Shown one piece after another: positions 10,660-21,524 of a DNA stretch of 64,000 bases. Below the pieces are notes generated by a model. The model had not been told where the DNA came from. It saw nothing but the letters and a program-made list of their open reading frames with translations, and did no database searches. The stretch lies in contig CM060990.1 in NCBI GenBank assembly GCA_030765065.1, positions 7,031,501-7,095,500 of the forward strand, in the 5' to 3' direction. The number at the start of each line of letters is the position of its first letter. Within the stretch, counting starts at the first letter, position 1. Both the position numbers and the translations under genes were made by a program. The DNA comes from Deroplatys truncata (taxonomy: Eukaryota > Arthropoda > Insecta > Mantodea > Mantidae).

Positions 10660-10830
10660 GGACATTTTTAATATTCAGGCGATTGAGGATTTGAGTGAGA
10701 ACAAGAATGGCAGAAAATCGCTTACTTGGTTTTGCAGCTATGAATGTTCACACAGATAAAGAAATTTGTATTGGAAGTGTCATAAACAGAGTTATTTAAA
10801 AATTGACTTTAGCATTAAGTAAAAATGTAT
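10660..10830 (+). pseudogene. hAT-family transposase C-terminal (dimerisation) remnant
   Basis: From about 10707 a short frame reads NRLLGFAAMNVHTDKEICIG followed by VINRVI, a stop, then KLTLAL. The pattern RL.GLA.MN.HRD....VI.R...K.RL is the C-terminal end of hAT transposases of the ZMYM/TTF-type protein group, part of the dimerisation domain. Nothing of the catalytic region is recognised upstream; only the last ~40 codons survive. It sits about 300 bp beyond the P-like remnant and is an unrelated superfamily. Confidence 0.65.
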
Positions 10831-11579
10831 TTGGAAGTGGGTTTTCTCCCATTCTCATACAGGTGCTTTTTCATTTGTGTAAGTCATTCTTTAAACGCAA
10901 GTAAAAGCAAAGCAAATCTAGGATTATGGACTTGTACATCCATCCGTCTGTCCGCACGTACTATCATCCCATTCCTTTCCATCCCTTCCTCTCCCCGCTC
11001 ATCCGCTCCCCTTCCATCCCATCCGTTGTTCGGGTGGAACTAACAGAGATAGGTTTCACAATGTAATGTAACAAATGAGAACACCAATTGCTGCTAAACA
11101 TACTTTTTTGTCACTTAGGTGCTTAGCGCAGAGCAAATTTTACAATTGAGACACTTTTGGCACACACTCAGAACAGAACACAACTGATCCGTCGAATTGA
11201 ATCCACAGCTGTTGGTTGCTGAGTCACAACTAACAGTTGAACTGCACTTTAACTGTCCGAACTCTTCGACTTCTAGACTACACTGCACTTCTTAACTTTT
11301 TAAACGCGCAAGAGCAGCTCTTATGTAGGCCTGGCATAGAGAACGGAATATTCTAGAAGGAGAAACTTTAGAAACGACTGAGAGGGAATCTTCTGGAACC
11401 GTAACTACCCCAACTATGGGGAAACGGCTCATAGTGTTTTTTTTGCGTGGGCTATTGTTCCGAAGGGATCGCCCATTAGCCTCACTTTGAGCGCACGCGA
11501 ACACAGTAATGTATTTCCTTTGTTGCCATTTTCCTTTCAATTACAAACTGAGCGAGATTGCTTCGCAGTAACGTGCGAG
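10831..11579. other. unique spacer, nothing recognised
   Basis: Mixed-composition DNA with a CT-rich tract around 10970-11030. Minus-strand open frames at 11292-11540 and 11482-11712 show no domain I recognise; the latter partly overlaps the SINE-A copy that follows. Confidence 0.45.
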
Positions 11580-12045
11580 GCTGACATTCGCGGGGTGTTG
11601 CATTGAATTCCTGGGGCCGGCCAGTCTGACCATGGGTTTTTCGTGTTTTTCCCTGATTGGCGAAGGAATGTTGAGCTGATTTCTCTTCTACCACGAATTT
11701 CCTTTCCGTCATTACCTAACATGCCGTTTCCCCTTTCAGGCTTCAGGTGGCCTTAGGGGCTGTGCAGTGTCCGTCGGTGTTGGACAGATGGCGCAGATGC
11801 TTGCTCGTTGGGAAATTGTTCTGGGTCCTGCAAAATGGCAGCCTTTTCTCTGCCGCCTCTGGTGGCTCCAGCTCTCCCCGGTTCCGCCACAGTGCAGGCT
11901 CACCAATCTTGGAACATTAGGGCCCTCTGCGTGTCTCTGTTGGCCCGCTTGCATGCGACCTATAGCCTCCTGCGCCTCTTCATCTCATCCGTCCATCCTG
12001 GGGGCGGTAAGCGCAAAGGGTCCGCGTTAGGTCGTGGTGGGATGT
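11580..12045 (+). mobile_element. SINE-like family A, body and tail
   Basis: The copy starts with a decayed B box (GCATTGAATTCCTGG) and GGCCAGTCTGACCATGGGTTTTTCG. TCTACCACGAATTTCC, CAGGTGGCCTTAGGGGCTG, TGTTGGACAGATGGCGCAGA and CTTGGAACATTAGGGCCCTC follow. The tail is CTATAGCCTCCTGCG..CATCCGTCCATCCTGGGGG. It is one of the best preserved copies for the 3' half and gives the reference for the tail motif that forms the 117-bp array at 22 kb. Open frames of 87 and 117 codons inside it on the plus strand are incidental. Confidence 0.75.
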
Positions 12046-12924
12046 GTCCCCTACGTTTAGAATTGCTGCTAAATCGTGAAGCAATTTCTCAATGCTGTTT
12101 TGTCACATATTGCTCTCTTGCATTAATAATAGTGATAAATACTACTCTGCTATTGCTTTAAATTGGTTTATTGTGCCCAGTGTGCAATTATTTATTTAAG
12201 AGTAGTTGTTCGATGCTGCATAGCCGATACAGCCAAATGCTTGTTTTCTAAACACACTTTGCTTTCTACGCAAAGTAAATCATATTTCGAGGAAGGCATT
12301 TGTGATTGCAAGCTGCACAAGTTTAGCCACATATACCAAAAAATCGGGCGATATGTTTCTGTTCTGATGTGTTTTGCCTTAGCATAGGTCGATTTTGTGA
12401 ACGTTCTTTGTTCCGAATGCAAAATACGGCTGCCGCCACGGTTTACGCAGCGTGTTGTCCTGTCGCCCATTAAATTATTTCACTTATTCTGTTTACATCA
12501 TGTATATGGGTCAGTATGCAGCAGTTTCCAACGAGATGACCACGGCAGCGCCTGCCTCATTCCACAGAACTTGTTTACGTTCATTCACGGGTGGAGGGTT
12601 CCAGAGAGAAGCGCAGCCAATAGGCGTACATCACAATCAAACAGAAGCGGTGTTTTCGCATGTCGACACTATCACAGGTCTGCGCTATCCCCGCCCGCAG
12701 TTTCCTAAAGCTGGAATTCAGGTGGAGCGTACATTATGGCAGTTTTCGTCAATGAATCTATTAAATTCCGAATTTATTGAACTTTTAGTGCACCCTGTCT
12801 GCCTAAAGAAGGAAAGAATAAAGTTTTAATGACCAGTTACTGAACGGAGGTGATAACGGTTGAAATAAATAATTGGTGCCTGGTGTTCTAAAAAATTTCG
12901 AGTAGCAGAATTCTTTGGAAAGTA
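12046..12924. other. unique spacer, nothing recognised
   Basis: Frames of 90-125 codons exist at 12192-12470 (minus), 12397-12708 (plus) and 12452-12829 (plus). They show no recognisable domain or splice context and overlap one another, so no gene is called. Confidence 0.45.
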
Positions 12925-13420
12925 ACCCACTTAGTGGCGCGTGGTAAAGTGTGCGACTCGCATTTCGGAGATCTCAGTTTCGATTCCCGGCGACCGCCCA
13001 CTATGACCAATGTTTTTTTCGTTGTTTCCCCGGGTGGATAGGCGAATACTGGTATGGTTCATATTTTACCACGACCCTCCTGACCCTCATTTCCTGTGCC
13101 CATCATCTGTTCGTCGGGTTGCGACTGGATGGTGGCTATACGTTCCGTGGGGATTTCTTCCTCATGTCATCCAGGGACCACTCGGTTATATACCCGCCTC
13201 TGGATGCTTTCCGGCAGACGCTCATGGGCACCTCCAGGAGGTCGGGGCCCAATGAGTGGGCTCGGGCAGCGTTGCAGGCATTAAATCTAGAAACATTAGG
13301 GATCCCGTCTGTGCTTGCGCCCGTCGTCATCCAGATCTGGTTGCCCTTTGGGTTTCTCCCCTCATCCCTCCCTCCCAGGGGTCACGGTAGAAGCACAAGA
13401 AGCTAGCTTGCGGTGCTCTG
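12925..13420 (+). mobile_element. SINE-like family A, near full-length copy with tRNA-like head
   Basis: The head GGCGCGTGGTAAAGTGTGCG..CGCATTTCGGAG ends in an intact B box (GTTTCGATTCCCGG near 12975). The body contains GGTTGCGACTGGATGGTGGC, a GGGCTCGGGCAGCGTTGC block, AAACATTAGGGATCCCGTC and TGCTTGCGCCCGTCGTC. It carries a central segment (about 13050-13250) that is poorly matched by other copies. The 151-codon open frame at 12951-13406 lies wholly inside the SINE and is not considered coding. Confidence 0.7.
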
Positions 13421-14083
13421 CCCCGGCTTCCGTTCGTCACTTTCTTTTACCTTTACCCTGCTCAGAACATACTTGTGTTGCAACCACTAGACTTTCTGTA
13501 ATTTATTTTCATATCTATTCTCTAACTTATCATAGAAAAGCTAGTTTTTCTACATATTTCCTAAAAATCCTTTAAAATATTGTTAGAAACGGCTTCAGCA
13601 CATGCCTTTTAGCATGAACACACGCACATACACGGGCCTTCCGTTAAAAATGCATGGTTTTATTCGGGACGCCTCAAAACCTCTATTGTTGGTTATGACA
13701 ACACACAATCGCAGCTCCTCACGATGCGGAGCGAACACATTCCGGACGTGAAAGGAAACAAAGCTCACGTCAGCACATCAAGTCCCCTGGGTGCGGATGG
13801 AGCTATTGAGGACTCGTTCGTTTCCTCGAGGCCGACTTGTTCCAAAAGCAGCAACGAATGGCCGAGCTCCTGGTTCATATGTCCTCTCGTTAGAAATGGG
13901 CATTTATCTATTCCTTCGAGTATTCGTTCGTTGGAGCGTTCGAGAGTTCACATCATAGCCTTGTTGTCAGGCGTATTGCTTTATTGAATGGCAATATCAT
14001 ATGCGTTACTCCTTTTGGACTTGACGATCAAAACTTCTTTTACTACATTTTGTCACGCTCTATTTTGTCGGTGTATCTATTCG
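13421..14083. other. spacer, nothing recognised
   Basis: No repeat family or coding domain is recognised. An 87-codon Ser-rich frame at 13724-13987 has no recognisable motif. Confidence 0.45.
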
Positions 14084-14360
14084 TCCTCCGTGGTGTAGTG
14101 GTTACCAAGCTAGCCTCTAGTTCCCGAAGTATTGGGTTCAAATCCGGCGGAGGGCGATGGATTTTTTCGGGCGTAAAATCTTTAGCATGGTTTCCATCGG
14201 AAGGGAAGTAAAGCCGGTGGCCCCGTGTCGTAGATTTACGGCACGTAAAAGAACCTCAAGCCTGAAAAAGAGGCCTCTGAACAAAATTATCCGTCTTTCA
14301 CGCCCAATATGGAATGGGACGCTAAGGACAAGAGCAGTTAAAGAACGTCCGTAAATAAAG
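14084..14360 (+). mobile_element. SINE-like family B, tRNA-Val-like head
   Basis: The first ~70 bp resemble a tRNA gene: TCCTCCG pairs with CGGAGG as an acceptor stem, the A box is TGGTGTAGTGG (14091) and the B box GGGTTCAAATCC (14134). The CCGTGGTGTAGTGGTTA segment resembles tRNA-Val. The body follows: GGAAGGGAAGTAAAGCCGGTGG, CGTAGATTTACGGCACGT, AAAAGAACCTCAAGCCTG, AGGCCTCTGAACAAAATTA, TTTCACGCCCAATATGGAA and GTTAAAGAACGTCCGTAAA. Pol III promoter boxes are intact by eye. A 65-codon frame inside is shared with the copy at 5595 because both are SINE body. Confidence 0.88.
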
Positions 14361-14417
14361 ACTCAATTTAAGAAAATACAAAACCTTGTAAAACTATTTT
14401 CCAATTTATAAACTATT

Positions 14418-14655
14418 TCCCATTCTATATTGAGCGTAAAAGACCGATAATTTTGCTCAGAGGCCTCTTTATCAGGCTTGAGGTTCTTTTACGTGCTGTA
14501 AATCTATGACAAGGGACCACCGGCTTTACTTCCCTCCCGAAGGAAGCTATGCTAAGGATTTTTACGCGCGAAAAAAATCCATTGCCCTCCGCCGGGTTTG
14601 AACTCGCGGCCTTGGGAATTAGAGGCTAGCATAGTAACCACTACACCACGGAGGA
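14418..14655 (-). mobile_element. SINE-like family B, inverted partner
   Basis: This is the same family as the copy ending at 14360, in opposite orientation. On the minus strand it begins TCCTCCGTGGTGTAGTGG and carries the B box GAGTTCAAACCCGG, then the ACGGCACG.AAAAGAACC region and TTTTACGCTCAATATAG. The two copies are tail-to-tail with a spacer of about 57 bp, so a transcript through both would fold into a ~240-bp imperfect hairpin. Confidence 0.88.
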
Positions 14656-15057
14656 CGACTGTTTGTTTTGTGATGAGCAATAAGGAAACAAAATAAAAAC
14701 TGTTGGTTCCCAATACGAAACGTAACTGGACCCTCAAATGGCTATCCATGGATGGTCCAAACATTCATCGAGCTCTTCTTACCAGCCAGTCAGAATTTTC
14801 GTTGGTTATTTATGTCGGTGTAAGAACTGTTGCAAAGTGCTTTTATGAGGAGTGAGAAAATAGCATAAAAAGGTAGGTTCCCATCTAAAAAAATTAAATT
14901 GACCCTAAAATGTCCATCACAACGTCTAACGGCATTTACTTTTCTCCATAACTTCAAGCAACTTTTAATCAAGGCATTTCTATCTACAACGCTTAGTTTT
15001 GGAGATATTGTACAGTCTCAACTTAAATGGTCCGTCCTGTATGTCTAAAAACTCGCC
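14656..15057. other. spacer before the 115-bp array
   Basis: Nothing is recognised. TGGACCCTCAAATGGCTATCC and TGACCCTAAAATGTCCATC (about 14729 and 14894) form a weak direct repeat, suggesting an old duplication of about 165 bp. Confidence 0.4.
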
Positions 15058-17010
15058 CCTTGTACACGAGCTCATATGTGTTCGAACAGGAAGTGATACA
15101 CACACTCGTTTGTATACCAACAGAACGGACTGAGAGCGGGACACCATTCTGGTACACCCAACTCATCGGTGTACACGAGCTGATATGTGTTCGAACAGGA
15201 AGTGATACACACACTCGTTTGTATACCAACGGAACGGACTGAGCGGGACACCGTTCTGGTACACCCAACACATCGGTGTACACGAGCTCATATGTGTTCG
15301 AACAGGAAGTGATACACACACTCGTTTGTATACCAACGGAACGGACTGAGCGGGACACCGTTCTGGTACACCCAACTCATCGGTGTACACGAGCTCATAT
15401 GTGTTCGAACAGGAAGTGATACACACACTCGTTTGTATACCAACGGAACGGACTGAGCGGGACACCGTTCTGGTACACCCAACTCATCGGTGTACACGGG
15501 CTCATATGTGTTCGAACAGGAAGTGATATACATACTCGTTTGTATACCAACAGAACGGACTGAGAGCGGGACACCATTCTGGCTCTGGAACACCCAAATC
15601 ACCAGTGTACACGAGCTCATATGTGTTCGAACAGGAAGTGATATACATACTCGTTTGTATACCAACAGAACGGACTGAGAGCGGGACACCATTCTGGCTC
15701 TGGAACACCCAAATCACCAGTGTACACGAGCTCATATGTGTTCGAACAGGAAGTGATATACATACTCGTTTGTATACCAACAGAACGGACTGAGAGCGGG
15801 ACACCATTCTGGCTCTGGAACACCCAAATCACCAGTGTACACGAGCTCATATGTGTTCGAACAGGAAGTGATATACATACTCGTTTGTATACCAACAGAA
15901 CGGACTGAGAGCGGGACACTATTCTGGCTCTGGAACACCCAAATCACCAGTGTACACGAGCTCATAGGTGTTCGAACAGGAAGTGATACACATACTCGTT
16001 TGTATACCAACAGAACGGACTGAGAGCGGGACACCATTCTGGCTCTGGAACACCCAAATCACCAGTGTACACGAGCTCATATGTGTTCGAACAGGAAGTG
16101 ATACACATACTCGTTTGTATACCAACGGAACGGACTGAGAGCGGGGCAACGTTCGAGTCCTGGTGTACCCAACTCGCCCATGTACACGAGCTCATATGTG
16201 TTCGAACAGGAAGTGATACACATACTCGTTTGTATACCAACGGAACGGACTGAGAGCGGGACACCATTCTGGCTCTGGAACACCCAAATCACCAGTGTAC
16301 ACGAGCTCATATGTGTTCGAACAGGAAGTGATATACATACTCGTTTGTATACCAACAGAACGGACTGAGAGCGGGACACCATTCTGGCTCTGGAACACCC
16401 AAATCACCAGTGTACACGAGCTCATATGTGTTCGAACAGGAAGTGATATACATACTCCTTTGTATACCAACAGAACGGACTGAGAGCGGGACACTATTCT
16501 GGCTCTGGAACACCCAAATCACCAGTGTACACGAGCTCATAGGTGTTCGAACAGGAAGTGATACACATACTCGTTTGTATACCAACAGAACGGACTGAGA
16601 GCGGGACACCATTCTGGCTCTGGAACACCCAAATCACCAGTGTACACGAGCTCATATGTGTTCGAACAGGAAGTGATACACATACTCGTTTGTATACCAA
16701 CGGAACGGACTGAGAGCGGGGCAACGTTCGAGTCCTGGTGCACCCAACTCGCCCATGTACACGAGCTCATATGTGTTCGAACAGGGAGTGGTACACATAC
16801 TCGTTTGTATACCAACGGAACGGACTGAGAGCGGGGCAACGTTCGAGTCCTGGTGCACCCAACTCACCCGTGTACACGAGCTCATATGTGTTCGAACAGG
16901 GAGTGGTACACATACTCGTTTGTATACCAACGGAACGGACTGAGAGCGGGGCAACGTTCGAGTCCTGGTGCACCCAACTCACCCGTGTACACGAGCTCAT
17001 TTGTGTTCTT
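15058..17010. repeat. 18-unit tandem repeat (107-109 bp then 115 bp), palindrome-rich
   Basis: TGTACACGAG starts units at 15061, 15170, 15277, 15384, 15491, 15606 and then every 115 bp to 16986. Each unit holds adjacent perfect palindromes GTGTACAC, GAGCTC, CATATG and GTTCGAAC, plus GTATAC inside a near-palindrome. The first four periods are 107-109 bp; later ones gain 8 bp by a TGGCTCTGG insertion. A second unit type has GCAACGTTCGAGTCCTGG in place of ACACCATTCTGGCTC. The five units 15606-16180 are repeated almost exactly 575 bp downstream (16181-16755). The many 60-134-codon frames on both strands are repeat artefacts. Confidence 0.95.
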
Positions 17011-17170
17011 AGAGATGAATGTAAAATGAATGACCTAAATACGTTCGATGGACAGCTATAAAGCGGAGTACACTGTGTTTTCTCCTGCCCCATCATAAAC
17101 CTATCCGTTTTGTACCACGAAGACGAGAGGAAAACATAGGAAGAAGCCACTCTCACCCACTACAAACTTA

Positions 17171-18375
17171 CAGTATGTGACCAAAAGTATCCGGACATCC
17201 CACAAACATACGTGTTTCATCTTAGGTGCATTGTGCTGCCACCTACTGCCTGGTACTCATTATCCGCAACCTCAGTAGTCATTAGACATCGTGAAACAGC
17301 AGAATGGGTCGCTCCGTGGAACTCACAGACTTCGAACGTGGTCAGGTGATTGGGTGTCACTTCTGTCAGAAGTCTGTACGCGAGATTTCCATACTCCTAA
17401 ACATACCTAGGTCCACTGTTTCTGATGTGATAGTGAAGTGGAAACGTGAAGGGACATGTACAGCATAAAAGCATACAAGTCGACCTCGTCTGTTGACTGA
17501 CAGCGACCGCCGTCATTTGAAGAGGGTCGTAAAGAGTAATAGGCAGACATCTATCCAGTCCATCACACAGAAATTCCAATCTGCATCAGGATCACTCCAA
17601 GTACTATGACACTTAGGCGTGAGGTGAGAAACCTTGGATTCCATGGTCGAGCGGCTGCTCATAAGCCACACATCACGCAGTAAAATGCCAAACGACGCCT
17701 CGCTTGGTGTAAGGAGCGTCAACATTACACGATTGAACAGTGGCAAAACGTTGTGTGTAGTGACGAATCACGGTACACAATGTGGCGATCCGATTGCAGG
17801 ATGTGGGTATGGCGAATGCCCGGTGAACATCTGCCTGCGTGTGTAGTGCCAACAGTGAAATTCCGAGGTGGTGGTAGTGTTTTTCCTGGAGGGGGTTTGC
17901 ACCCTTTGTTGTTTTGCGTGGCATGATCACAGCGCAGACCTACATTGATATTTAAGCTGCTTCTTGCTTCCCACTGTTGAAGAGCAATGCGGGGATGGCG
18001 ATTGCATTTTTGAACATGATCGAGCACCTGTTCGTACTGCACGGGCTGTGGCAGAGTTGTTACACGACAATAACATCCCTGTAATGGACTGGCCTATAGA
18101 ACACCTTTGGGATGTTTTGGAACGCCGACTTCGTGCCAGGCCTCACCGACCTACATCGATACCTCTCCTCAGTTCCGTACTCCGTGAAGAATGGGCTGCC
18201 ATTCCCCAAGAAACCTTACAGCATCTGATTGAAAGTATGCCTGCGAGAGTGAACGCTGTCATCAAGGCTACGGGTGGGCCAATACCATATTGACTTCCAG
18301 CATTACCGATGGAGGGCGCCACGAACTTGTACGTCATTGTCAGCCAGGTGTCCCGATACTTTTGATCACGTAGTG
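17171..18375 (+). mobile_element. Tc1-like DNA transposon with TA target duplication
   Basis: The left end CAGTATGTGACCAAAAGTAT and the right end (complement of ATACTTTTGATCACGTAGTG) are inverted matches of about 28 bp. TA dinucleotides flank at 17169-17170 and 18376-18377, the standard Tc1/mariner target site. The 1205-bp length is typical for short-TIR Tc1-like elements. It inserted about 160 bp beyond the end of the 115-bp array. Confidence 0.93.
17305..18293 (+). pseudogene. Tc1-like transposase, inactivated
   Basis: The ATG at 17305 starts MGRSVELTDFERGQVIGCH, followed by a paired-like helix-turn-helix (KSVREISILLNIPRSTVSDV) and, after an in-frame TAA near 17467, the GRPR-type hook (SRPRLLTDSDRRH). 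Frameshifts break the middle. The C-terminal part (17964-18293) reads HDRAPVRTAR with the second catalytic Asp, then IEHLWDVLERRLRARP with the final Glu, and ends ESMPARVNAVIKATGGPIPY. The usual SPDLNP segment between the DWP and IEHLWD motifs is deleted (about 8 residues), which shortens the D-to-E spacing. It acted in the nucleus as a cut-and-paste transposase; this copy cannot. Confidence 0.92.
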
Positions 18376-18567
18376 TATGTGTGGAGGGACAAGCAAGCTT
18401 TGAGTTACCGATGTAAACGTGGTTACGCTGCTATAATAGAACTCGAACAAAAGCGAAAGGCCAGTTTTCACCACCAAATCAGTACGTTAATACGACGACG
18501 CAAATGAACTATCGAGTTCTGCGGTGTCAACAATTGCCAGTACCCAGCGTTTAATGCAAAGGTACAC

Positions 18568-18695
18568 TATACTGAACTGCAGGCTACGAGCGGTACAAAG
18601 CGGAAGTTGTTGGTAAGATGAATGGTGCCTTCCTCTCGCGTTCGTACCGCTCACCTTTACTGGCAACTTCCGCTCGTAGCCTGCAGTTCGGTATA
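18568..18695. repeat. imperfect inverted repeat (hairpin, possible MITE remnant)
   Basis: The left arm 18568-18616 and right arm 18657-18695 are complementary over about 39 bp with few mismatches (shared CTGCAGGCTACGAGCGG core). The left arm carries a 10-bp direct duplication (TACAAAGCGG) absent from the right. The loop is 40 bp. No flanking duplication is clear, so whether it is mobile is unknown. Confidence 0.8.
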
Positions 18696-18699
18696 GGAG

Positions 18700-21520
18700 T
18701 GCTCGAATATCAGAACTGTTCAAAACTTGTAAATTTTAATATTAGGAAATTATAGATTAAAATTCACATGGTTAAGCAGTTTGATTATGGAGGAGTGTTT
18801 GAGTAACTGGAATACTTTATAGGTGAATTATACGAATATCCCTTAGGTACGAATTATTCTAATTTGGGATAACAATCTTGTTGGTCGATACGACCAAATA
18901 CCACTAAGATGTACAGAAAATTATTTTAAAGTATCAAATAACGCCTCTCTCTATGTTGTATGTTTTTGCAAACATAAGAACACGCTTATTAAAGTGGTTT
19001 TTCCGGTCACTTGTAGTTTTCATTTTTCTCCATAAACCATATTTATACCGCAGTAGGACTAAGAGAGTAGATTAAAGGTGTGAATATACATGTTTGTTCA
19101 GAATAACATATGCAAGCATAACTATTTATTAAAATATTTGGTATCTCGAGCCAGTAAATGATACGTATTGGTCTAGTTTGAATAATTCAAACTCAAGTGA
19201 TTCAAAACAGCTTGAATGTTAGAGAGAAATGGTTGGAATAGTTCGCAGTTTGAATAACTGGAATAGTGTGAATGGTTCGTACCTATCAAGTAACGATAAT
19301 AAGTTGGTTTTCTATATGGTCGGATAATTAAATAATTAGCTGCATTCAAGCAATTATAGCCACTTTTACCACTTTATGAAAATGCTGAGAAGAAGTCGTG
19401 TGTGGTAAATGGTACAAGTTCGCCCCTCGCTCTGAGCAGAATACAGCGATTTACTTGAGCGTAACGTAATAAAACACGTGCGAAGCAGCTTCTTCTTCCT
19501 TGCAACTGCTCCTGAACTGTCGAACACAGGACTCTGCTCCTATCACACGCTGGCACTCAACAACCTGCATGTATACTCGCGTGCACAAACTGTACCCATA
19601 ATGGAACGGAGCGGTCTATGTTGGTACCGACAAAATCTATCCCCACCCCCTGCTAGTGATACCATCTCCGTTTTCAAGCATAATTCTGGCCATTGGATTG
19701 CTAGGTTGCTTTTTCTCCCCCGCAGTATGGCCGAACTGCCGAAGGGTAACATTACGATTTAAACCTTATATTTTCATTCTACCTGCCGTTTAATAGCAGC
19801 AACAACTTGACCTTTGCCCCCATGTCGCTGATGAAAGCTCATTTAACCACGCGTGCAAATGACTCTTCACACCTTCCCCTAAAAGCCCAATTATATTGCA
19901 TTGGTTTAACCTTTCCTTCTGTAGCGAAACCCTTTCATAGAGGGATGTCCGAACCACACTTCCATTTCACATACATTATAAACATCATTCATTGTTTAGT
20001 TTCTAATCCCTGAATTGTTTTCAGGCCGGTCACATATAGATTGATACCTGCCAGACGGAGTCAAAAGTTGGTAACCTGAAGATGGAAACCTTACGGAGAG
20101 AAAAAACGACCTAGGGGAAAGGGCCACTTTCTGTGCACGACGATGTACACCACACCAACAACAAAAGCTCCCTAACTCGCGAGCACAGTCATTCACATAC
20201 AGCTGCAGAGCTTTCTGGAAAGTCCGCGGGAGGGGGGGCGCTTGTGGTGTTACGTTGGGCGAGAGCGCCTATCCCTTCCCCCCTCTAGTAAAGCAACCAG
20301 CCGGCCGGCGCTGAAGGACACCGCCCACCTCTCACCTACTCCTGCGTATTTTTCAGCAAAATGATATACAATTGGAACGGAAACTACGGCAATGCTGTAC
20401 TTCTGCGTTGCCGTGTTTTTAATTCACAATTGTAATGATGCCATAAAGTTGTTTTTTAATATTTTATAATTCTGGAGCCTGAAATGCTTTGACAATTCAA
20501 CACCTGGGTTCAACATAGGCGTTATTATTAGTATAATATCATATTGAGCAAAAAAGGAAGTCAGAGGTATAATAGTTGCAACATTTGAACATACAGAAAC
20601 ATATGAGGCGTTTAGTTTCAAAGAGGGTCTGGTCCAAGAAAACATTTCCCCCTGTTTTCCTTTTCTCTCGTTTTTACCCAGAAGAGCAACAAACCTAATA
20701 CATGGGTGTACATTAAATTCCGGTTTTGAGATTATACGAGTTCTGTTATTTGGTTTTCTCCTTTCTGGCGTTTTGACCGTTTATAATACATGTTCAAGAT
20801 AACCTGCACCTTAACTTTCGAGGCATTTTGAGAAAAAGAATGGACTCGTCACTCGGTTTTGAACTTGAACATCTTTGAATTCACATAAAGGGATTTGGCC
20901 GGCTTTGCTGTACACATGATAAAACATAATAATCAGTGCATTATAAATGATATAGAAAAGAGCTACAAATTTCACTATTTGAATTCATCCTGACAGTCCT
21001 TACAATAGTCTCCAATTTCAAGTAATTGAAACATCGTTGTATGTTGTTTCACATACATTGTGCTCATCTACATGCTGCACGAAACGGTTCCTGTACCACT
21101 GCACTTTCTACACTCAGTACCGAAATGTGTTGGAAGAGGACAGTCCATATCTCTTGCCTTTTCTTCTTTTATGAGTATCCCTATTGGCAGTGCTCTCGGC
21201 ATCATGTGAGAGAATGTTCTATTTTGTTATCTCTCTCTAGGATATTATTACTCCGTGATAAATGGGAAATGTAGGGATGAGGTAGATTTGATACCGTTGG
21301 AAGCTTCTCCCTTCCAGTCACAGACATTCCAGGTTTCTCCAAGCATTTTCACTGACTTATGTCTTTGGACGATAGTGTGATACACTGTTGGGCTCAACAT
21401 TGCTTTCGCTCTTTTTATCTCTTTTTCACTACGCCCAAAAGTTCTACACGGTGGCAAAATGAATGTCATACAGCTGAATAAACCATGTGGGCTACTTAAA
21501 TGCAATTTGGACCGTCACTT
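18700..21520. other. 2.8-kb gene-free stretch
   Basis: I recognise no gene or named repeat. TTTGAATAA-type short motifs cluster around 19180-19270. Frames of 60-94 codons at 19374-19556, 19478-19762, 19543-19752 and 21248-21505 lack recognisable domains. A GC-rich patch lies at 20210-20340. Confidence 0.45.
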
Positions 21521-21524
21521 TCTT

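Noticed and set aside
12951-13406. A 151-codon protein gene
   Set aside because: It lies within a SINE-A copy whose homologues do not keep this frame.
14084-14155. A functional tRNA-Val gene
   Set aside because: The tRNA-like head is fused to a SINE body, has mismatches in the anticodon arm, and occurs in three copies with the same downstream body.
15023-17156. Many 60-134-codon frames on both strands with TSSYVFEQE or RWYTNECVYH repeats
   Set aside because: They are produced by the 107/115-bp array and shift frame with each unit.
18374-18507. Host coding exon after the Tc1 element (LSYRCKRGYAAIIELEQKRK)
   Set aside because: It is a short frame without recognised domain or splice context; chance is sufficient.
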